A stretch of DNA of 64,000 nucleotides from Azonexus sp. (GCA_017983615.1 JAGOBB010000003.1:62001-126000); one strand, 5' to 3'; counted from the first letter of the stretch, positions 40,573 to 53,312 are shown. Notes: a model not told the origin generated them from the letters alone. Made by a program: numbers and translations.

Positions 40573-40612
40573 AAAAAGCCCCGAGGCCGGATATCGTCCG
40601 TGCCTCGGGGCT
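40573..40612 (-). terminator. Intrinsic terminator downstream of dnaJ
   Basis: On the minus strand AGCCCCGAGGC, a 14-base loop, GCCTCGGGGCT and then a five-T tract. The perfect 11-bp stem would end the dnaK-dnaJ transcript about 120 bases past the dnaJ stop. Confidence 0.88.
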
Positions 40613-40636
40613 GATCATGTCGTCGGGGGGCGGAGA

Positions 40637-40669
40637 TCAGTCTCCAAAAAACTCCTTGACCTTGTAGCT
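40637..40669 (-). repeat. Duplicated 3' end of dnaJ
   Basis: On the minus strand this encodes [10 protein letters not shown] followed by a stop. Its last eight residues and stop position repeat the true DnaJ C-terminus (KVKEFFGD), about 94 bases further downstream. Nucleotide identity is high with a few silent changes. It is not expected to be translated on its own. Confidence 0.75.
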
Positions 40670-40688
40670 CCGGCCGGCACGCGTGCCT

Positions 40689-40707
40689 TAACCTGCCTTG
40701 CAGGTTA
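40689..40707. repeat. Short perfect inverted repeat between dnaJ and its terminator
   Basis: TAACCTGC, loop CTT, GCAGGTTA: 8-bp stem with a 3-base loop. It lies between the dnaJ stop and the duplicated tail, in the dnaJ 3' untranslated region. Confidence 0.7.
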
Positions 40708-40730
40708 GCCTGCGCTGCAAAGTGAAGGAG

Positions 40731-41870
<1,140 letters not shown>

Positions 41871-41899
41871 GATTGCTTTCTTCGAATGTCGCGCATCGT

Positions 41900-43045
41900 T
41901 TAGCGGGCGGTAAAGGGTTCGCCCCAGACCAGTTCCCGGTCGCCGCGCGCCCAGGAGAACCAGTCACCGCAACCATCTCGCTCGCAGACGCGGCTGTCGA
42001 GATGGTTCAAGGTGGCGTAGGTGGAAGTGCTGCTTTCGTTGCTGTCTGCAAGACGCTCGCGTTTGCCGACCCTGGCAGCGAGCAGTACGCTGCGCCGGCT
42101 TTCCGGGAAATCTGGCGTGATGCCTTTCAGTTGCAATTGCGGGCCCCAGTCGCGCAGGCCGCTGCGCACCAGTGCGGTGTCGCGCGTCAGCATGCGATCA
42201 AGACGAACGACCAGGCCGACTGTCTTGCCTTCCCAGCGGAAGGGGTTTTCTTCGATCTGCTGGGCGGTTACCCAGGCGACAATGCCCTGCTTTCGACTGA
42301 ATTCGTTGAACTGCTTGCGCGCTTCTTCCTGCTTCTGGGCGTATTCGACCCGCTGTTGTTCCTGCTTGGCCTTTGCTGCAGCCTCATTCGAGTAGCCGGA
42401 GAGACTGCCGGTTTCATCGTCGACGCGGGCGTTGGCCATCGGATTGGGCAGCATGCCGTTTGGACGCGGCTTGACCGGTTCGGTAAAGACCCCGACGCGC
42501 AGGTTGCGGCCATTCGGGCAGGCCTTGCGGTAGACCCCGGCGCCATCGTTCATGACGCGCTTGACCTGTTCGTCATCGGCTGCCGCGACCTTGGGGCCAA
42601 GAACCAGCGCCACCTGATCGACCTTGCACAGTTCCATCGGACCATCCTGCGGGCTTCGGCTGATGAACAGCACGTCGGCACCGCTGACCGAGCCCATCTC
42701 GACGATGTACTTGTCACCGGAGACCGGTTCGACGGCCCCCTTGACCTTCTGGCCGTCGAGGAACACGCCATTGCGGAAATCGCCTTCCCAGGTCGCCTTG
42801 ACCTTCATCTCGGCATAGCGGTAAAGCCATTCGGCCTTGCCCTTGCCGTCGGCGCGGCCATTCTTGCAGCTGCCGTGGTAGCGCAGGGCGTAGTCGCGCT
42901 GGCCGAGCATCGACGGCGCCCAGACCTGACAACGCCCCTCGAGGTCGTCGCTGAAGCCGGTCGTATCGGCGCTGCCCTTGCCAGCCAACGCGTGACCGGC
43001 CGGGGTGAGGATCAGTGCCAACAAAAGGGGAAGCGGGGTGCGCAT
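41900..43045 (-). CDS. Secreted protein of unknown function between dnaK and dnaJ
   Basis: 381 residues with a signal peptide ([21 protein letters not shown]). It has a MORN-like stretch ([18 protein letters not shown] then [13 protein letters not shown], about 55-105), a Gln/Glu-rich helical segment (about 235-260) and Cys residues near the C-terminus ([12 protein letters not shown]). I do not recognise the family as a whole. It lies 82 bases after dnaK and 29 before dnaJ on the same strand, so it is probably transcribed with the heat-shock genes. That would put a periplasmic or surface protein under sigma-32 control. Confidence 0.75.
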   Translation of the reverse strand: MRTPLPLLLALILTPAGHALAGKGSADTTGFSDDLEGRCQVWAPSMLGQRDYALRYHGSCKNGRADGKGKAEWLYRYAEMKVKATWEGDFRNGVFLDGQKVKGAVEPVSGDKYIVEMGSVSGADVLFISRSPQDGPMELCKVDQVALVLGPKVAAADDEQVKRVMNDGAGVYRKACPNGRNLRVGVFTEPVKPRPNGMLPNPMANARVDDETGSLSGYSNEAAAKAKQEQQRVEYAQKQEEARKQFNEFSRKQGIVAWVTAQQIEENPFRWEGKTVGLVVRLDRMLTRDTALVRSGLRDWGPQLQLKGITPDFPESRRSVLLAARVGKRERLADSNESSTSTYATLNHLDSRVCERDGCGDWFSWARGDRELVWGEPFTAR

Positions 43046-43072
43046 GCAGTATTCTGGGGCAGGTTAACGGGC

Positions 43073-43098
43073 AACGGGGATGGCGAACCACCCCCGTT
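43073..43098 (-). repeat. Hairpin in the dnaK-unknown gene spacer
   Basis: On the minus strand AACGGGGGTGG, loop TTCG, CCATCCCCGTT: an 11-bp stem with one G-U pair and a stable tetraloop. There is no T tract, so it may protect the upstream dnaK message or attenuate read-through rather than terminate outright. Confidence 0.65.
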
Positions 43099-43127
43099 TC
43101 GTTGCCGGGCGAAAGGGGGCTTCTGGC

Positions 43128-45074
<1,947 letters not shown>

Positions 45075-45110
45075 GATGTCTTTCCTAAAGGTGGATTACT
45101 GATGTTCGTG

Positions 45111-45138
45111 AGTTGGGGGCGCTCAGGCCGTTTTCAAG
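45111..45138 (-). promoter_or_regulatory. Sigma-32 heat-shock promoter for dnaK
   Basis: On the minus strand CTTGAAA (45132-45138), 13 bases, then CCCCAACT (45111-45118), close to the sigma-32 consensus CTTGAAA / CCCCATNT. It lies 37 bases upstream of the dnaK start. Repeat copy R4 ends two bases from the -35 element. Confidence 0.85.
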
Positions 45139-45140
45139 TA

Positions 45141-45176
45141 AATGCTACGGTCGGCCCGAAAAAATGCCCAAAATCG
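45141..45176 (+). repeat. Dispersed bipartite repeat, copy R4 (grpE-dnaK gap)
   Basis: Exact core AATGCTACGGTC, 15-base spacer with six A, tail CCAAAATCG; this copy is closest to the consensus. It fills the space between the grpE stop and the dnaK sigma-32 promoter, in the opposite orientation to both genes. Confidence 0.92.
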
Positions 45177-45182
45177 AAATGA

Positions 45183-45740
45183 TTACTTGCCCTTGGCGAC
45201 CATGACCAGCGCCGGGCGCAGCACGCGGTCGGCAATCATGTAGCCCTTCTGCAGCACGGTGACGACGGTATTGGCTTCCTGTTCGGAATCGACCATGCCG
45301 ATCGCCTGATGCTTGTGCGGATCGAACTTCTCGCCGGCCGGGCTGACTTCGACCAGCGCGTTCTTGTCGAAGGCGGCGACCAGTTGCTTCAAGGTCAGTT
45401 CGACGCCGGACTTGAAGCTCTCCACGGTTTGTTCCTGGACCGCCAGCGCGGCCTCCAGGCTGTCCTTGACGGCCAGCAATTCGCCGGCGAACTTCTCGAC
45501 GGCGAATTTGTGCGCCTTGGAAATGTCGTCCTGGGCGCGGCGACGGATGTTTTCGCCTTCGGCCTTGGCGCGCAGCCAGGCGTCGTAGTGTTCGGCGGCC
45601 TGCAATTCGAGGGCGCGGAACTGCTCCTCAATGCTCGGCAGCGTGTCGGTATGAACTTCGGCGCTCGGCGCGACAGCGGGTTCAGGGGTGGCAGATTCGT
45701 TGCCCAGCATGGCTTCCTGGGCGTTTTCGGGGTTGGACAT
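45183..45740 (-). CDS. grpE: Nucleotide exchange factor GrpE
   Basis: 185 residues. An acidic N-terminus, a long coiled coil (about 35-100, with [18 protein letters not shown]) and the C-terminal beta domain ending in [23 protein letters not shown]. It releases ADP from DnaK. Two ATG codons lie at 45746 and 45740. The second is preferred because GGAGA sits eight bases upstream of it, while it abuts the first. Confidence 0.96.
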   Translation of the reverse strand: MSNPENAQEAMLGNESATPEPAVAPSAEVHTDTLPSIEEQFRALELQAAEHYDAWLRAKAEGENIRRRAQDDISKAHKFAVEKFAGELLAVKDSLEAALAVQEQTVESFKSGVELTLKQLVAAFDKNALVEVSPAGEKFDPHKHQAIGMVDSEQEANTVVTVLQKGYMIADRVLRPALVMVAKGK

Positions 45741-45768
45741 GCGCATTTCTCCAAAAAAGCTGTTCCGT

Positions 45769-45796
45769 AGTTGGGGTTGAAAAAGTGGCTTTCAAG
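45769..45796 (-). promoter_or_regulatory. Sigma-32 heat-shock promoter for grpE
   Basis: On the minus strand CCCCCTTGAAA with the -35 at 45790-45796, 13 bases, then CCCCAACT (45769-45776). Spacing and -10 are identical to the dnaK promoter. It lies about 28 bases upstream of the grpE start. Confidence 0.87.
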
Positions 45797-45891
45797 GGGG
45801 AGCCGGAAATTTCTTTGGCACGGAAAGCGATGCCGGCACATGCGGCGCCGTGCTACGATAATCCGGTTCCTTTACTCCCCCGCCATCCTGA

Positions 45892-47259
45892 ATGGAAACG
45901 ATCGGCAAATACCGCGTGGTGCGCGAACTCGGCAAGGGGGCGACCGCGACGGTCTATCTCTGCGACGACCCCGATGCCAGCCGCCAGGTCGCCGTCAAGG
46001 TCATCCGCTTCGGGCAGGACTGCGCCGCGATGTCGAGGCGCATGCGCAAGCTGTTCCAGAACGAGGGCATGGTCTCGAAACGCCTCGATCACCCGAATAT
46101 CGTCCGGGTCTTTGAGGCCATCGTCGAGGACGACTTCGCCTATCTGGCCATGGAATACGTCGAGGGGTTTTCGCTCGAAGAGCACACCCGCATCGACAAG
46201 CTGCTGCCCATGCATCGGGCCATCAGCATCATCTTCAAGTGCTGCATGGCGCTCGATTCGGCCTATCGCCAGGGCATCATCCACCGCGACATCAAGCCGG
46301 CCAACATCATGGTCGCTGCCAACGACGAACCGAAGATCGCCGATTTCGGCCTGGCCCTGAACATGAACAAGGACATGGACCGCGACTCCACGTTCATCAT
46401 GGGCGTCGGCTCGCCGGCCTACATGTCGCCGGAACAGATCAAGGGCTATCCGCTCAACCAGAAGACCGACCTCTACTCGCTCGGCGTCCTGCTCTTCCAG
46501 CTATTGACCGGGCGCCTGCCCTTCCGCGCCAACAACCAGGCGACGCTGGTCTATCGCATCATCAACACCGAGGCGCCGGCCGTAACTGCGCTCAAGCCCG
46601 ATCTGCCGGAAGGCCTCAACGCCATCCTGCGCCGGGCGCTGGAAAAAGACCTCTACAACCGCTACCGCAACGGTGCCGAGATGGCCAAGGATCTCTCGGC
46701 CGTCCGCTACCAGATTCTCGACGAGGACGAAACGGCGAACGATACCAGCCGCTTCGAGCGCCTGCGCCGGCTGGAATTCTTCACCGAATTCGAGAACATC
46801 GAAATCTGGGAAGTGCTGCGCGTCGCCGTCTGGCGTGAAGTCCAGCCCAACGTCGCGCTGATCCGCGAAGGCGATCGCAACAAATTTTTCGGCATCATCG
46901 TTTCCGGCTCGGTCGAAATCTCCATCGACGGCAAGGCCCTGTGCCGCCTCGGCCCCAGCGAGCCGGTCGGAGAGGTCGCCTACCTGCACCCGGCCAGCGA
47001 GCAGCGCTCCGCCACGGCGGTAACGCTGGAGCCGACGCTATTCCTGGAAATCAACGCAGCGGCCATGGCGCTGTCGTCGGAAGAACTCGTCGAACGCATG
47101 CGCAACGTCCTGCTCGCCCGGATGATCAAGCGCCTGCGCGAAGTCAACCGGATTGCCGCGGCCCTGGGCCAGCCCGCCGTGCAAAGCGCCACCGGCTCGC
47201 TGTCCGGCGGCCCGGCGCAACCGGGCAGCGGCCTGAGTCTCGAACTGGCACCGATGTGA
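45892..47259 (+). CDS. Ser/Thr protein kinase with C-terminal cyclic-nucleotide-binding-type domain
   Basis: 455 residues, no membrane segment. The kinase domain (about 6-270) has the Gly loop (GKGATATV), Lys36, HRDIKPAN (Asp133) and DFG (151-153), plus SPAYMSPEQ. The C-terminal region (about 305-420) is a cNMP-type beta roll, with EVAYL followed by RSATA where the phosphate-binding cassette should be. This suggests a soluble kinase gated by a nucleotide or by its own beta roll. No partner phosphatase or substrate gene is adjacent. It is divergent from grpE. Confidence 0.92.
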   Translation: METIGKYRVVRELGKGATATVYLCDDPDASRQVAVKVIRFGQDCAAMSRRMRKLFQNEGMVSKRLDHPNIVRVFEAIVEDDFAYLAMEYVEGFSLEEHTRIDKLLPMHRAISIIFKCCMALDSAYRQGIIHRDIKPANIMVAANDEPKIADFGLALNMNKDMDRDSTFIMGVGSPAYMSPEQIKGYPLNQKTDLYSLGVLLFQLLTGRLPFRANNQATLVYRIINTEAPAVTALKPDLPEGLNAILRRALEKDLYNRYRNGAEMAKDLSAVRYQILDEDETANDTSRFERLRRLEFFTEFENIEIWEVLRVAVWREVQPNVALIREGDRNKFFGIIVSGSVEISIDGKALCRLGPSEPVGEVAYLHPASEQRSATAVTLEPTLFLEINAAAMALSSEELVERMRNVLLARMIKRLREVNRIAAALGQPAVQSATGSLSGGPAQPGSGLSLELAPM

Positions 47260-47260
47260 A

Positions 47261-47307
47261 GCCCGCTGCCAGTTGGGAATGACTGGCGGCTGAGGCGGGG
47301 CGCTTTT
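47261..47307 (+). terminator. Possible terminator after the kinase gene
   Basis: An extended imperfect hairpin: GCCCGC pairs with GCGGGGC (one bulge) around an inner GCCAGT/ACTGGC stem, followed by CGCTTTT. It starts right after the kinase stop. Moderate support. Confidence 0.5.
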
Positions 47308-47403
47308 CATCGGTCGGCAAGCCGGTTAGGGGAGGTTGCCGGTTTCGGGTAAAATTGCTGTTTTTTCCAGCGGCGTCTCGCCGCATCCGGCCCCTAACTG
47401 ACC

Positions 47404-48415
<1,012 letters not shown>

Positions 48416-48444
<29 letters not shown>

Positions 48445-49048
48445 ATGGCCAGCGCAGGTCGCGGCATTTGCCTGCGGCCTGCTCTTGCTGAACGCCGCGC
48501 CGACCGTATGGGCGGCGGGTGAGAAGGTTTCGGTCAAGGCGGCAACTGCCCGGCCGGCCAGGAAGGCGGCGCCGCGTAGCGTGCGTCCGGCCTTGCCGGC
48601 AGCGGAATTCGGGCCGGCCGACCTGATCGACGATGATGTCCCCGGCCTGCACGGTCAGGCCAGTTTCTACGGCAGCGGTTTCCAGGGCCGCCGGACGGCG
48701 ACCGGCGAGCGCTTCGACGTTCGTCAATTCACCGCCGCCAGCAATCGCTTCCCGCTCGGCACCCTGCTCGCCGTCCGCCGCGTAGACAAGGACCTGTGCG
48801 CCATCGTCAAGGTCAACGACCGCATGCATGCCAAGCACCGCAAGCGCATCATCGACGTTTCGCGGGGGGTTGCGGAATACCTCGGCATGGTCCGGGCGGG
48901 CGTCGTTTTCGTTCGCGTCGCGCCCTTGAAAGAGGGCTGGCAGGAACGCGGGCAGGGCGCCTGCCGGGCGGCCTTCGAGTCGGCTCCGGGCGATGAATCC
49001 TACGGTCGGCCCGAAATAATGCCCAAAATGATCTTGGGCGGTGACTGA
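48416..49048 (+). CDS. rlpA: RlpA-like septal ring lytic transglycosylase
   Basis: 210 residues. A signal peptide ([24 protein letters not shown]) is followed by a basic Ala-rich linker and a double-psi beta-barrel (about 78-175) with [19 protein letters not shown] and the VKVNDR motif. RlpA cuts denuded glycan at septa. There is no SPOR domain. The GTG at 48416 lies within purM. The last 17 residues ([18 protein letters not shown] region) are encoded by a copy of the dispersed repeat, so the original C-terminus has been replaced or extended. Confidence 0.85.
48996..49031 (+). repeat. Dispersed bipartite repeat, copy R5 (3' end of rlpA)
   Basis: Core AATCCTACGGTC (one mismatch), 15-base spacer, tail CCAAAATGA. 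It lies inside the open frame at the end of rlpA and forms its C-terminal codons. Confidence 0.85.
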
Positions 49049-49054
49049 ATTTAT

Positions 49055-49083
49055 TTCAGCAGCTTCGGTCTGTTCGATACAAT
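49055..49083 (+). promoter_or_regulatory. Putative promoter of the RND efflux operon
   Basis: TTCAGC (49055-49060), 17 bases, TACAAT (49078-49083). The -10 is good and the -35 weak, which fits a regulated promoter. The palindromic operator begins 11 bases downstream. Confidence 0.45.
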
Positions 49084-49093
49084 CCTGACTATT

Positions 49094-49111
49094 ACTGACC
49101 AACCGGTCAGT
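49094..49111. promoter_or_regulatory. Palindromic operator, TetR-type, before the efflux genes
   Basis: ACTGACC, AACC, GGTCAGT: perfect 7-bp inverted repeat. It is placed between the likely -10 element and the first gene, where a repressor would block transcription. The form resembles TetR-family operators of RND pumps. No tetR gene lies next to it in this window. Confidence 0.6.
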
Positions 49112-49131
49112 CCAGCTGTCGGCCGAAAACC

Positions 49132-50271
49132 ATGAAGAAAAATACCCGCTACGGAATCATCGCCCTTGCCATTGCCGGTCTGGCCGGCCTGGGCTACATC
49201 GCTTACTCCGCCAACCGCGCTCCCGCCGCGGGGCCGGCCGCGCCGGCCAGTGCGCCGGGCAAGCCGGGGGGCGGCGGGCCGGCCAGCTTCCCGACTTCGG
49301 TCGAGGTGGCCTTGGTCAAGCAGCGGGACTTTTCCGATGAGGTGGCGGCGGTCGGTACGCTGAAGTCCAACGAGTCGGTGGTTCTTCGCCCGGAAATCGC
49401 GGGGCGCATTGCGGCTATCGGCTTCAAGGACGGTACCGTGGTCGGAAAGGGCACCGATCTGGTGACCCTCGACGCTACCGTCCAGCAGGCCGAATTGCAG
49501 CAGGCGCGGGCCAATCTGGCACTGGCGCAAAGCAGCCATCAGCGCAATCTGGAACTGCTCGGCCGGAAGTTTCTCAGTCAGCAGGCGGTCGACAATTCGG
49601 CGGCGACGCTGAAAGTCCAGGAAGCCGCGGTGCAACTGGCAGAGGCCAAGGTGGCCAAGACCCGAATCCGGGCGCCGTTCAAGGGGATGGTCGGCCTGCG
49701 CAATGTCGGCGTCGGCGACTACGTCAAGGATGGCCAGGAGCTGATCAATATCGAGGATGTGGCCACGTTGCGTGTCGATTTCAAGCTGCCGGAAACCTAC
49801 ATCGGCCGCCTGAGCAAGGGGCAGACCGTGGAGGTGACGACCGATGCGCTGGCCGGCGAACGCTTCAAGGCCGTGCTCGACGCCATCGATCCGCTGGTCG
49901 ATGCGAATGGCCGGGCCATTTCCGCCCGCGCCCGGCTCGACAACGCGGCCGGCAAGCTGCGGCCGGGCATGTTCGTCCGCGTCCGCCTGCTCTTCGGCGA
50001 GCGCAAGGCGGTGCTGATGGTGCCCGAGCAGGCCATCGTGCCCGGCGGCCAGCCGGCCGTGTTCAAGGTGGTCGAAGGTAAGGCGGCGCTGGTCAAGGTC
50101 AAGCTCGGCGTGCGCCGTGAAGCGCAGGTGGAAGTCACCGAGGGCCTCAAGGAAGGCGATGTCGTGGTGACCGCCGGTCAGCTGAAGCTGCGTGAAGGTG
50201 CGATGGTCAAGGCGATCGGCGAAGGGGCGCCGGCCGTGGCACCGGCGGCCGGGACGGCAGCTGGCAAATGA
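49132..50271 (+). CDS. RND efflux periplasmic adaptor (membrane fusion protein)
   Basis: 379 residues. An N-terminal membrane helix (about 8-26) and a Gly/Pro/Ala spacer precede the barrel-sandwich domain (VVLRPEIAGRIAAIGFKDGTVVGKGTDLVTLD), a coiled-coil hairpin, the second lipoyl half (AKTRIRAPFKGMVGLRNVGVGDYV), and beta-barrel and membrane-proximal domains. It links the inner-membrane pump to an outer-membrane channel. It overlaps the pump gene by four bases. No TolC-like gene follows. Confidence 0.94.
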   Translation: MKKNTRYGIIALAIAGLAGLGYIAYSANRAPAAGPAAPASAPGKPGGGGPASFPTSVEVALVKQRDFSDEVAAVGTLKSNESVVLRPEIAGRIAAIGFKDGTVVGKGTDLVTLDATVQQAELQQARANLALAQSSHQRNLELLGRKFLSQQAVDNSAATLKVQEAAVQLAEAKVAKTRIRAPFKGMVGLRNVGVGDYVKDGQELINIEDVATLRVDFKLPETYIGRLSKGQTVEVTTDALAGERFKAVLDAIDPLVDANGRAISARARLDNAAGKLRPGMFVRVRLLFGERKAVLMVPEQAIVPGGQPAVFKVVEGKAALVKVKLGVRREAQVEVTEGLKEGDVVVTAGQLKLREGAMVKAIGEGAPAVAPAAGTAAGK

Positions 50272-53200
50272 AGATTTCCGATCTGTGCATCCAGCGCCCG
50301 GTCTTCGCGACCGTACTGTCGCTGGTCATCATGCTGCTCGGCATCGTTTCCTATTCACGCTTGCCGGTCCGCGAGTATCCGAAGATCGACGAGCCGGTGG
50401 TGACGGTCGATACGACCTATCGCGGCGCCTCGGCCGAAATCATCGAGTCGCAGGTCAGCAAGCCGCTGGAGGATTCGCTGGCCGGCATTGAAGGCGTCGA
50501 GGTGATCACCTCCATCTCGCGCGCCGAGAACAGCCAGATTTCCGTGCGCTTCAAGCTTGAACGCCCGCCGGAAGCGGCGGCGGCCGATGTCCGCGACCGC
50601 GTTTCCCGGGTCCGCAACAAGCTGCCGGATGCCGTCGACGAGCCGGTCATCGCCAAGGTCGAGGCCGATGCCAACCCGGTCATCTGGATCGCCTTTTCGT
50701 CCGACAAGCACTCGGCGCTGGAAGTCACCGACGTCGCCAACCGCATCGTCAAGCCACGCCTGCAGACGCTGCCCGGGGCGGCCGATGTGCGGGTCTTCGG
50801 CGAGCGCAAGTTCGCCATGCGCATCTGGCTGGACAAGCAGCGCATGGCTGCTTACCAGCTGACCCCGGCCGACGTCGAGGATGCCTTGCGCAAGCAGAAC
50901 GTCGAGGTGCCGGCCGGCCGTATCGAAAGCCGCGAGCGCGAGTTTTCGGTGGTAGCCAATACCGACCTCGGGACGCCGGAGGAATTCGGTGCGGTCATCG
51001 TCAAGACGGCCAACGCCTATCCGGTGCGCATCCGCGATATCGCGCGGGTCGAAATCGGCCCGGCCTCCGAACGCAGTTCGGTGCGCTTCAAGGGGCGCTC
51101 GGCAGTGGCGCTCGGCGTCATCAAGCAGGCGACGGCCAACCCGCTGGAGCTCTCCAAAGCGCTGCGCGCCGAACTGCCCAAGGTGACCAGCGAGCTGCCG
51201 GAAGGCATGCGTGCCGACGTCGCCTACGATTCCAGCGTCTTTATCGACCGTTCGATCCAGTCGGTGTTCACGACCATCGGCGAGGCGATCCTGCTCGTCC
51301 TGGCCATCATCTTTTTCTTCCTGCGCAATTTCCGGGCGACGCTGATTCCGCTGGTCACCATCCCGGTCTCGCTGGTCGGCGCCTTCGGCATCATGTTTGC
51401 GCTCGGCTTCACGATCAACACGCTGACCCTGCTCGCCCTGGTGCTGGCCATCGGCCTGGTCGTCGACGATGCCATCGTCGTGTTGGAAAACATTTATCGC
51501 CATATCGAGGCCGGTATGCCGCGGCGTCAGGCGGCACTCCAGGGGGCGCAGGAAATCGGCTTCGCGGTCGTCGCCATGACCCTGACCCTGGCCGCTGTCT
51601 ATGCCCCGGTGGCCTTCATGACCGGGCGAACCGGCAAGCTGTTCATCGAGTTCGCCCTGACCCTGGCCGGCGCCGTGCTGGTCTCCGGCTTCGTCGCGCT
51701 GACCCTGTCGCCGATGATGTGCTCGGTGCTGCTCAAGCACGAGGAAAAGCACGGCAAGGGTTTTCTGCTCGTCGAACGTTTCCTGAACTGGCTCAATTTT
51801 GGCTATAAAAAAGTGCTGACCGTAGCATTGAACCGGCGCTGGATCGTGGTCGCCGGTTTTGTCGTTGTTGCGGCATCCTGCGTCGTCCTGCTCAAGGCGT
51901 TGAAGTCCGAGCTGGCGCCAGTCGAGGATCGCGGCATCATCCTCGGCGTCTTCCTCGGTCCGGACGGCGCGACCTTGGGCTACACCGACAAGTACGCCCG
52001 CCAGATCGAGAGCATCTACAGCCAGACCAAGGACGTCGAGCGTTACTTCGTGGTTTCCGGCAACCCGACCGTCAGCCAGGGCATTTCTTTCGTCGGCCTG
52101 ACCGACTGGAAGGACCGCGACCGCCGTTCGCCCGACATCGCCAAGGAGCTGTTCCCCAAATTCATGGGCATTCCCGGCGTGCTGGCCTTTCCTGTGACGC
52201 CGCCGTCGCTGGGCCAGAGTCCACGCGAGCGGCCGATCAATTTTGTCATCGTCACCTCCGCGGCCTATGAAGAGTTGCAGCAGGTGACCGGGCAGATCCT
52301 CGGCGAACTGGCCAAGAACCCCGGTCTGACCAACGTCGATACCGACCTCAAGCTGAACAAGCCGGAACTGTCGATCGAGGTCAAGCGCGACAAGGCAGCC
52401 GACCTCGGCGTGCCGGTCGAGACCATCGGCCGGACGCTGGAGACCTACCTCGGCGGCCGGCAGGTCACCCGCTTCAAGCGTGACGGCGAGCAGTACGACG
52501 TGATCGTCCAGGTCGCCGACGTCGAGCGCAGCAATCCCGCCGACATCCAGGGCATCTACGCCCGTGGCCGCGATGGCAGCATGATCTCGCTGGACAATCT
52601 GGTCACCGTCGACGAAACCATCGCGCCGCGCGAACTGAACCATTTTGGCCAGCGCCGCGCGGTGACCATTACCGCCAACCTGGCCCCGGGCTATACGATG
52701 GGTGAGGCGCTGACCTACATGGACGGCGTCGCCAACCAGATTCTGAAGCCCGGCTACGCGGTCGACTACAACGGCCAGTCGCGCGAGTTCCGGCAATCGT
52801 CCTCGTCGCTGGCGCTGACTTTTGGCCTGGCGCTGGCCTTCATCTACCTGGTGCTGGCCGCGCAGTTCGAAAGCTTCCGCGACCCGCTGATCATCATGCT
52901 GACCGTGCCGCTCTCGATGGCCGGCGCCTTGCTCGCCCTCTGGCTGACCAACGGCACGCTCAACGTCTACAGCCAGATCGGCCTGGTCACCCTGGTTGGC
53001 CTGATCACCAAGCACGGCATCCTGATCGTCGAATTCGCCAACCAGTTGCAGGAGAAGGGCATGACGATCAAGGAAGCGGTCGTCGAGTCGGCCTTCCTGC
53101 GCCTGCGCCCGATCCTGATGACAACCGGCGCCATGGTGCTCGGTGCCCTGCCGCTGGCCATGGCCAGCGGTGCCGGTGCCGAATCGCGTCAGCAGATCGG

Positions 53201-53312
53201 CTGGGTCATCGTCGGCGGCCTGCTGCTCGGCACCTTCTTCACGTTGTTCGTCGTGCCCACCGTGTATTCGCTGCTGGCCGCCAAAAAGGAGTTGGTTGCC
53301 GAGCCGGTGTGA
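50268..53312 (+). CDS. RND efflux pump, HAE1-type inner-membrane transporter
   Basis: 1014 residues with the RND layout: helix 1 (RPVFATVLSLVIMLLG), a large periplasmic loop, helices 2-6 with the proton-relay motif GLVVDDAIVVLENIYRH, a second periplasmic loop, and helices 8-12 (GLITKHGILIVEFANQ). It exports drugs or other hydrophobic compounds by proton antiport. It is closest in feel to MdtBC/MexW-type pumps, but the substrate is not deducible. It contains an intragenic copy of the dispersed repeat at 51794-51829. Confidence 0.95.
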   Translation: MKISDLCIQRPVFATVLSLVIMLLGIVSYSRLPVREYPKIDEPVVTVDTTYRGASAEIIESQVSKPLEDSLAGIEGVEVITSISRAENSQISVRFKLERPPEAAAADVRDRVSRVRNKLPDAVDEPVIAKVEADANPVIWIAFSSDKHSALEVTDVANRIVKPRLQTLPGAADVRVFGERKFAMRIWLDKQRMAAYQLTPADVEDALRKQNVEVPAGRIESREREFSVVANTDLGTPEEFGAVIVKTANAYPVRIRDIARVEIGPASERSSVRFKGRSAVALGVIKQATANPLELSKALRAELPKVTSELPEGMRADVAYDSSVFIDRSIQSVFTTIGEAILLVLAIIFFFLRNFRATLIPLVTIPVSLVGAFGIMFALGFTINTLTLLALVLAIGLVVDDAIVVLENIYRHIEAGMPRRQAALQGAQEIGFAVVAMTLTLAAVYAPVAFMTGRTGKLFIEFALTLAGAVLVSGFVALTLSPMMCSVLLKHEEKHGKGFLLVERFLNWLNFGYKKVLTVALNRRWIVVAGFVVVAASCVVLLKALKSELAPVEDRGIILGVFLGPDGATLGYTDKYARQIESIYSQTKDVERYFVVSGNPTVSQGISFVGLTDWKDRDRRSPDIAKELFPKFMGIPGVLAFPVTPPSLGQSPRERPINFVIVTSAAYEELQQVTGQILGELAKNPGLTNVDTDLKLNKPELSIEVKRDKAADLGVPVETIGRTLETYLGGRQVTRFKRDGEQYDVIVQVADVERSNPADIQGIYARGRDGSMISLDNLVTVDETIAPRELNHFGQRRAVTITANLAPGYTMGEALTYMDGVANQILKPGYAVDYNGQSREFRQSSSSLALTFGLALAFIYLVLAAQFESFRDPLIIMLTVPLSMAGALLALWLTNGTLNVYSQIGLVTLVGLITKHGILIVEFANQLQEKGMTIKEAVVESAFLRLRPILMTTGAMVLGALPLAMASGAGAESRQQIGWVIVGGLLLGTFFTLFVVPTVYSLLAAKKELVAEPV
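51794..51829 (-). repeat. Dispersed bipartite repeat, intragenic copy R13 (in RND pump gene)
   Basis: On the minus strand an exact core AATGCTACGGTC, 15-base spacer, tail CCAAAATTG. It encodes part of the LNFGYKKVLTVALNRRW segment before a membrane helix, so it must satisfy both the protein and the motif. Confidence 0.85.

Larger units (their letters stand above)
40423..40730. other. Gene-free stretch between binding-protein gene and dnaJ
   Basis: 308 bases with no credible gene. It holds repeat variant R9, the dnaJ terminator hairpin, a duplicated copy of the last dnaJ codons and two further inverted repeats, each listed separately. The 5' leader of the binding-protein gene occupies the left part. 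Confidence 0.7.

Noticed and set aside
45846-45880. GTGCTACGATAA upstream of the kinase gene as a copy of the dispersed element
   Set aside because: Only seven contiguous core bases match and the tail is absent.
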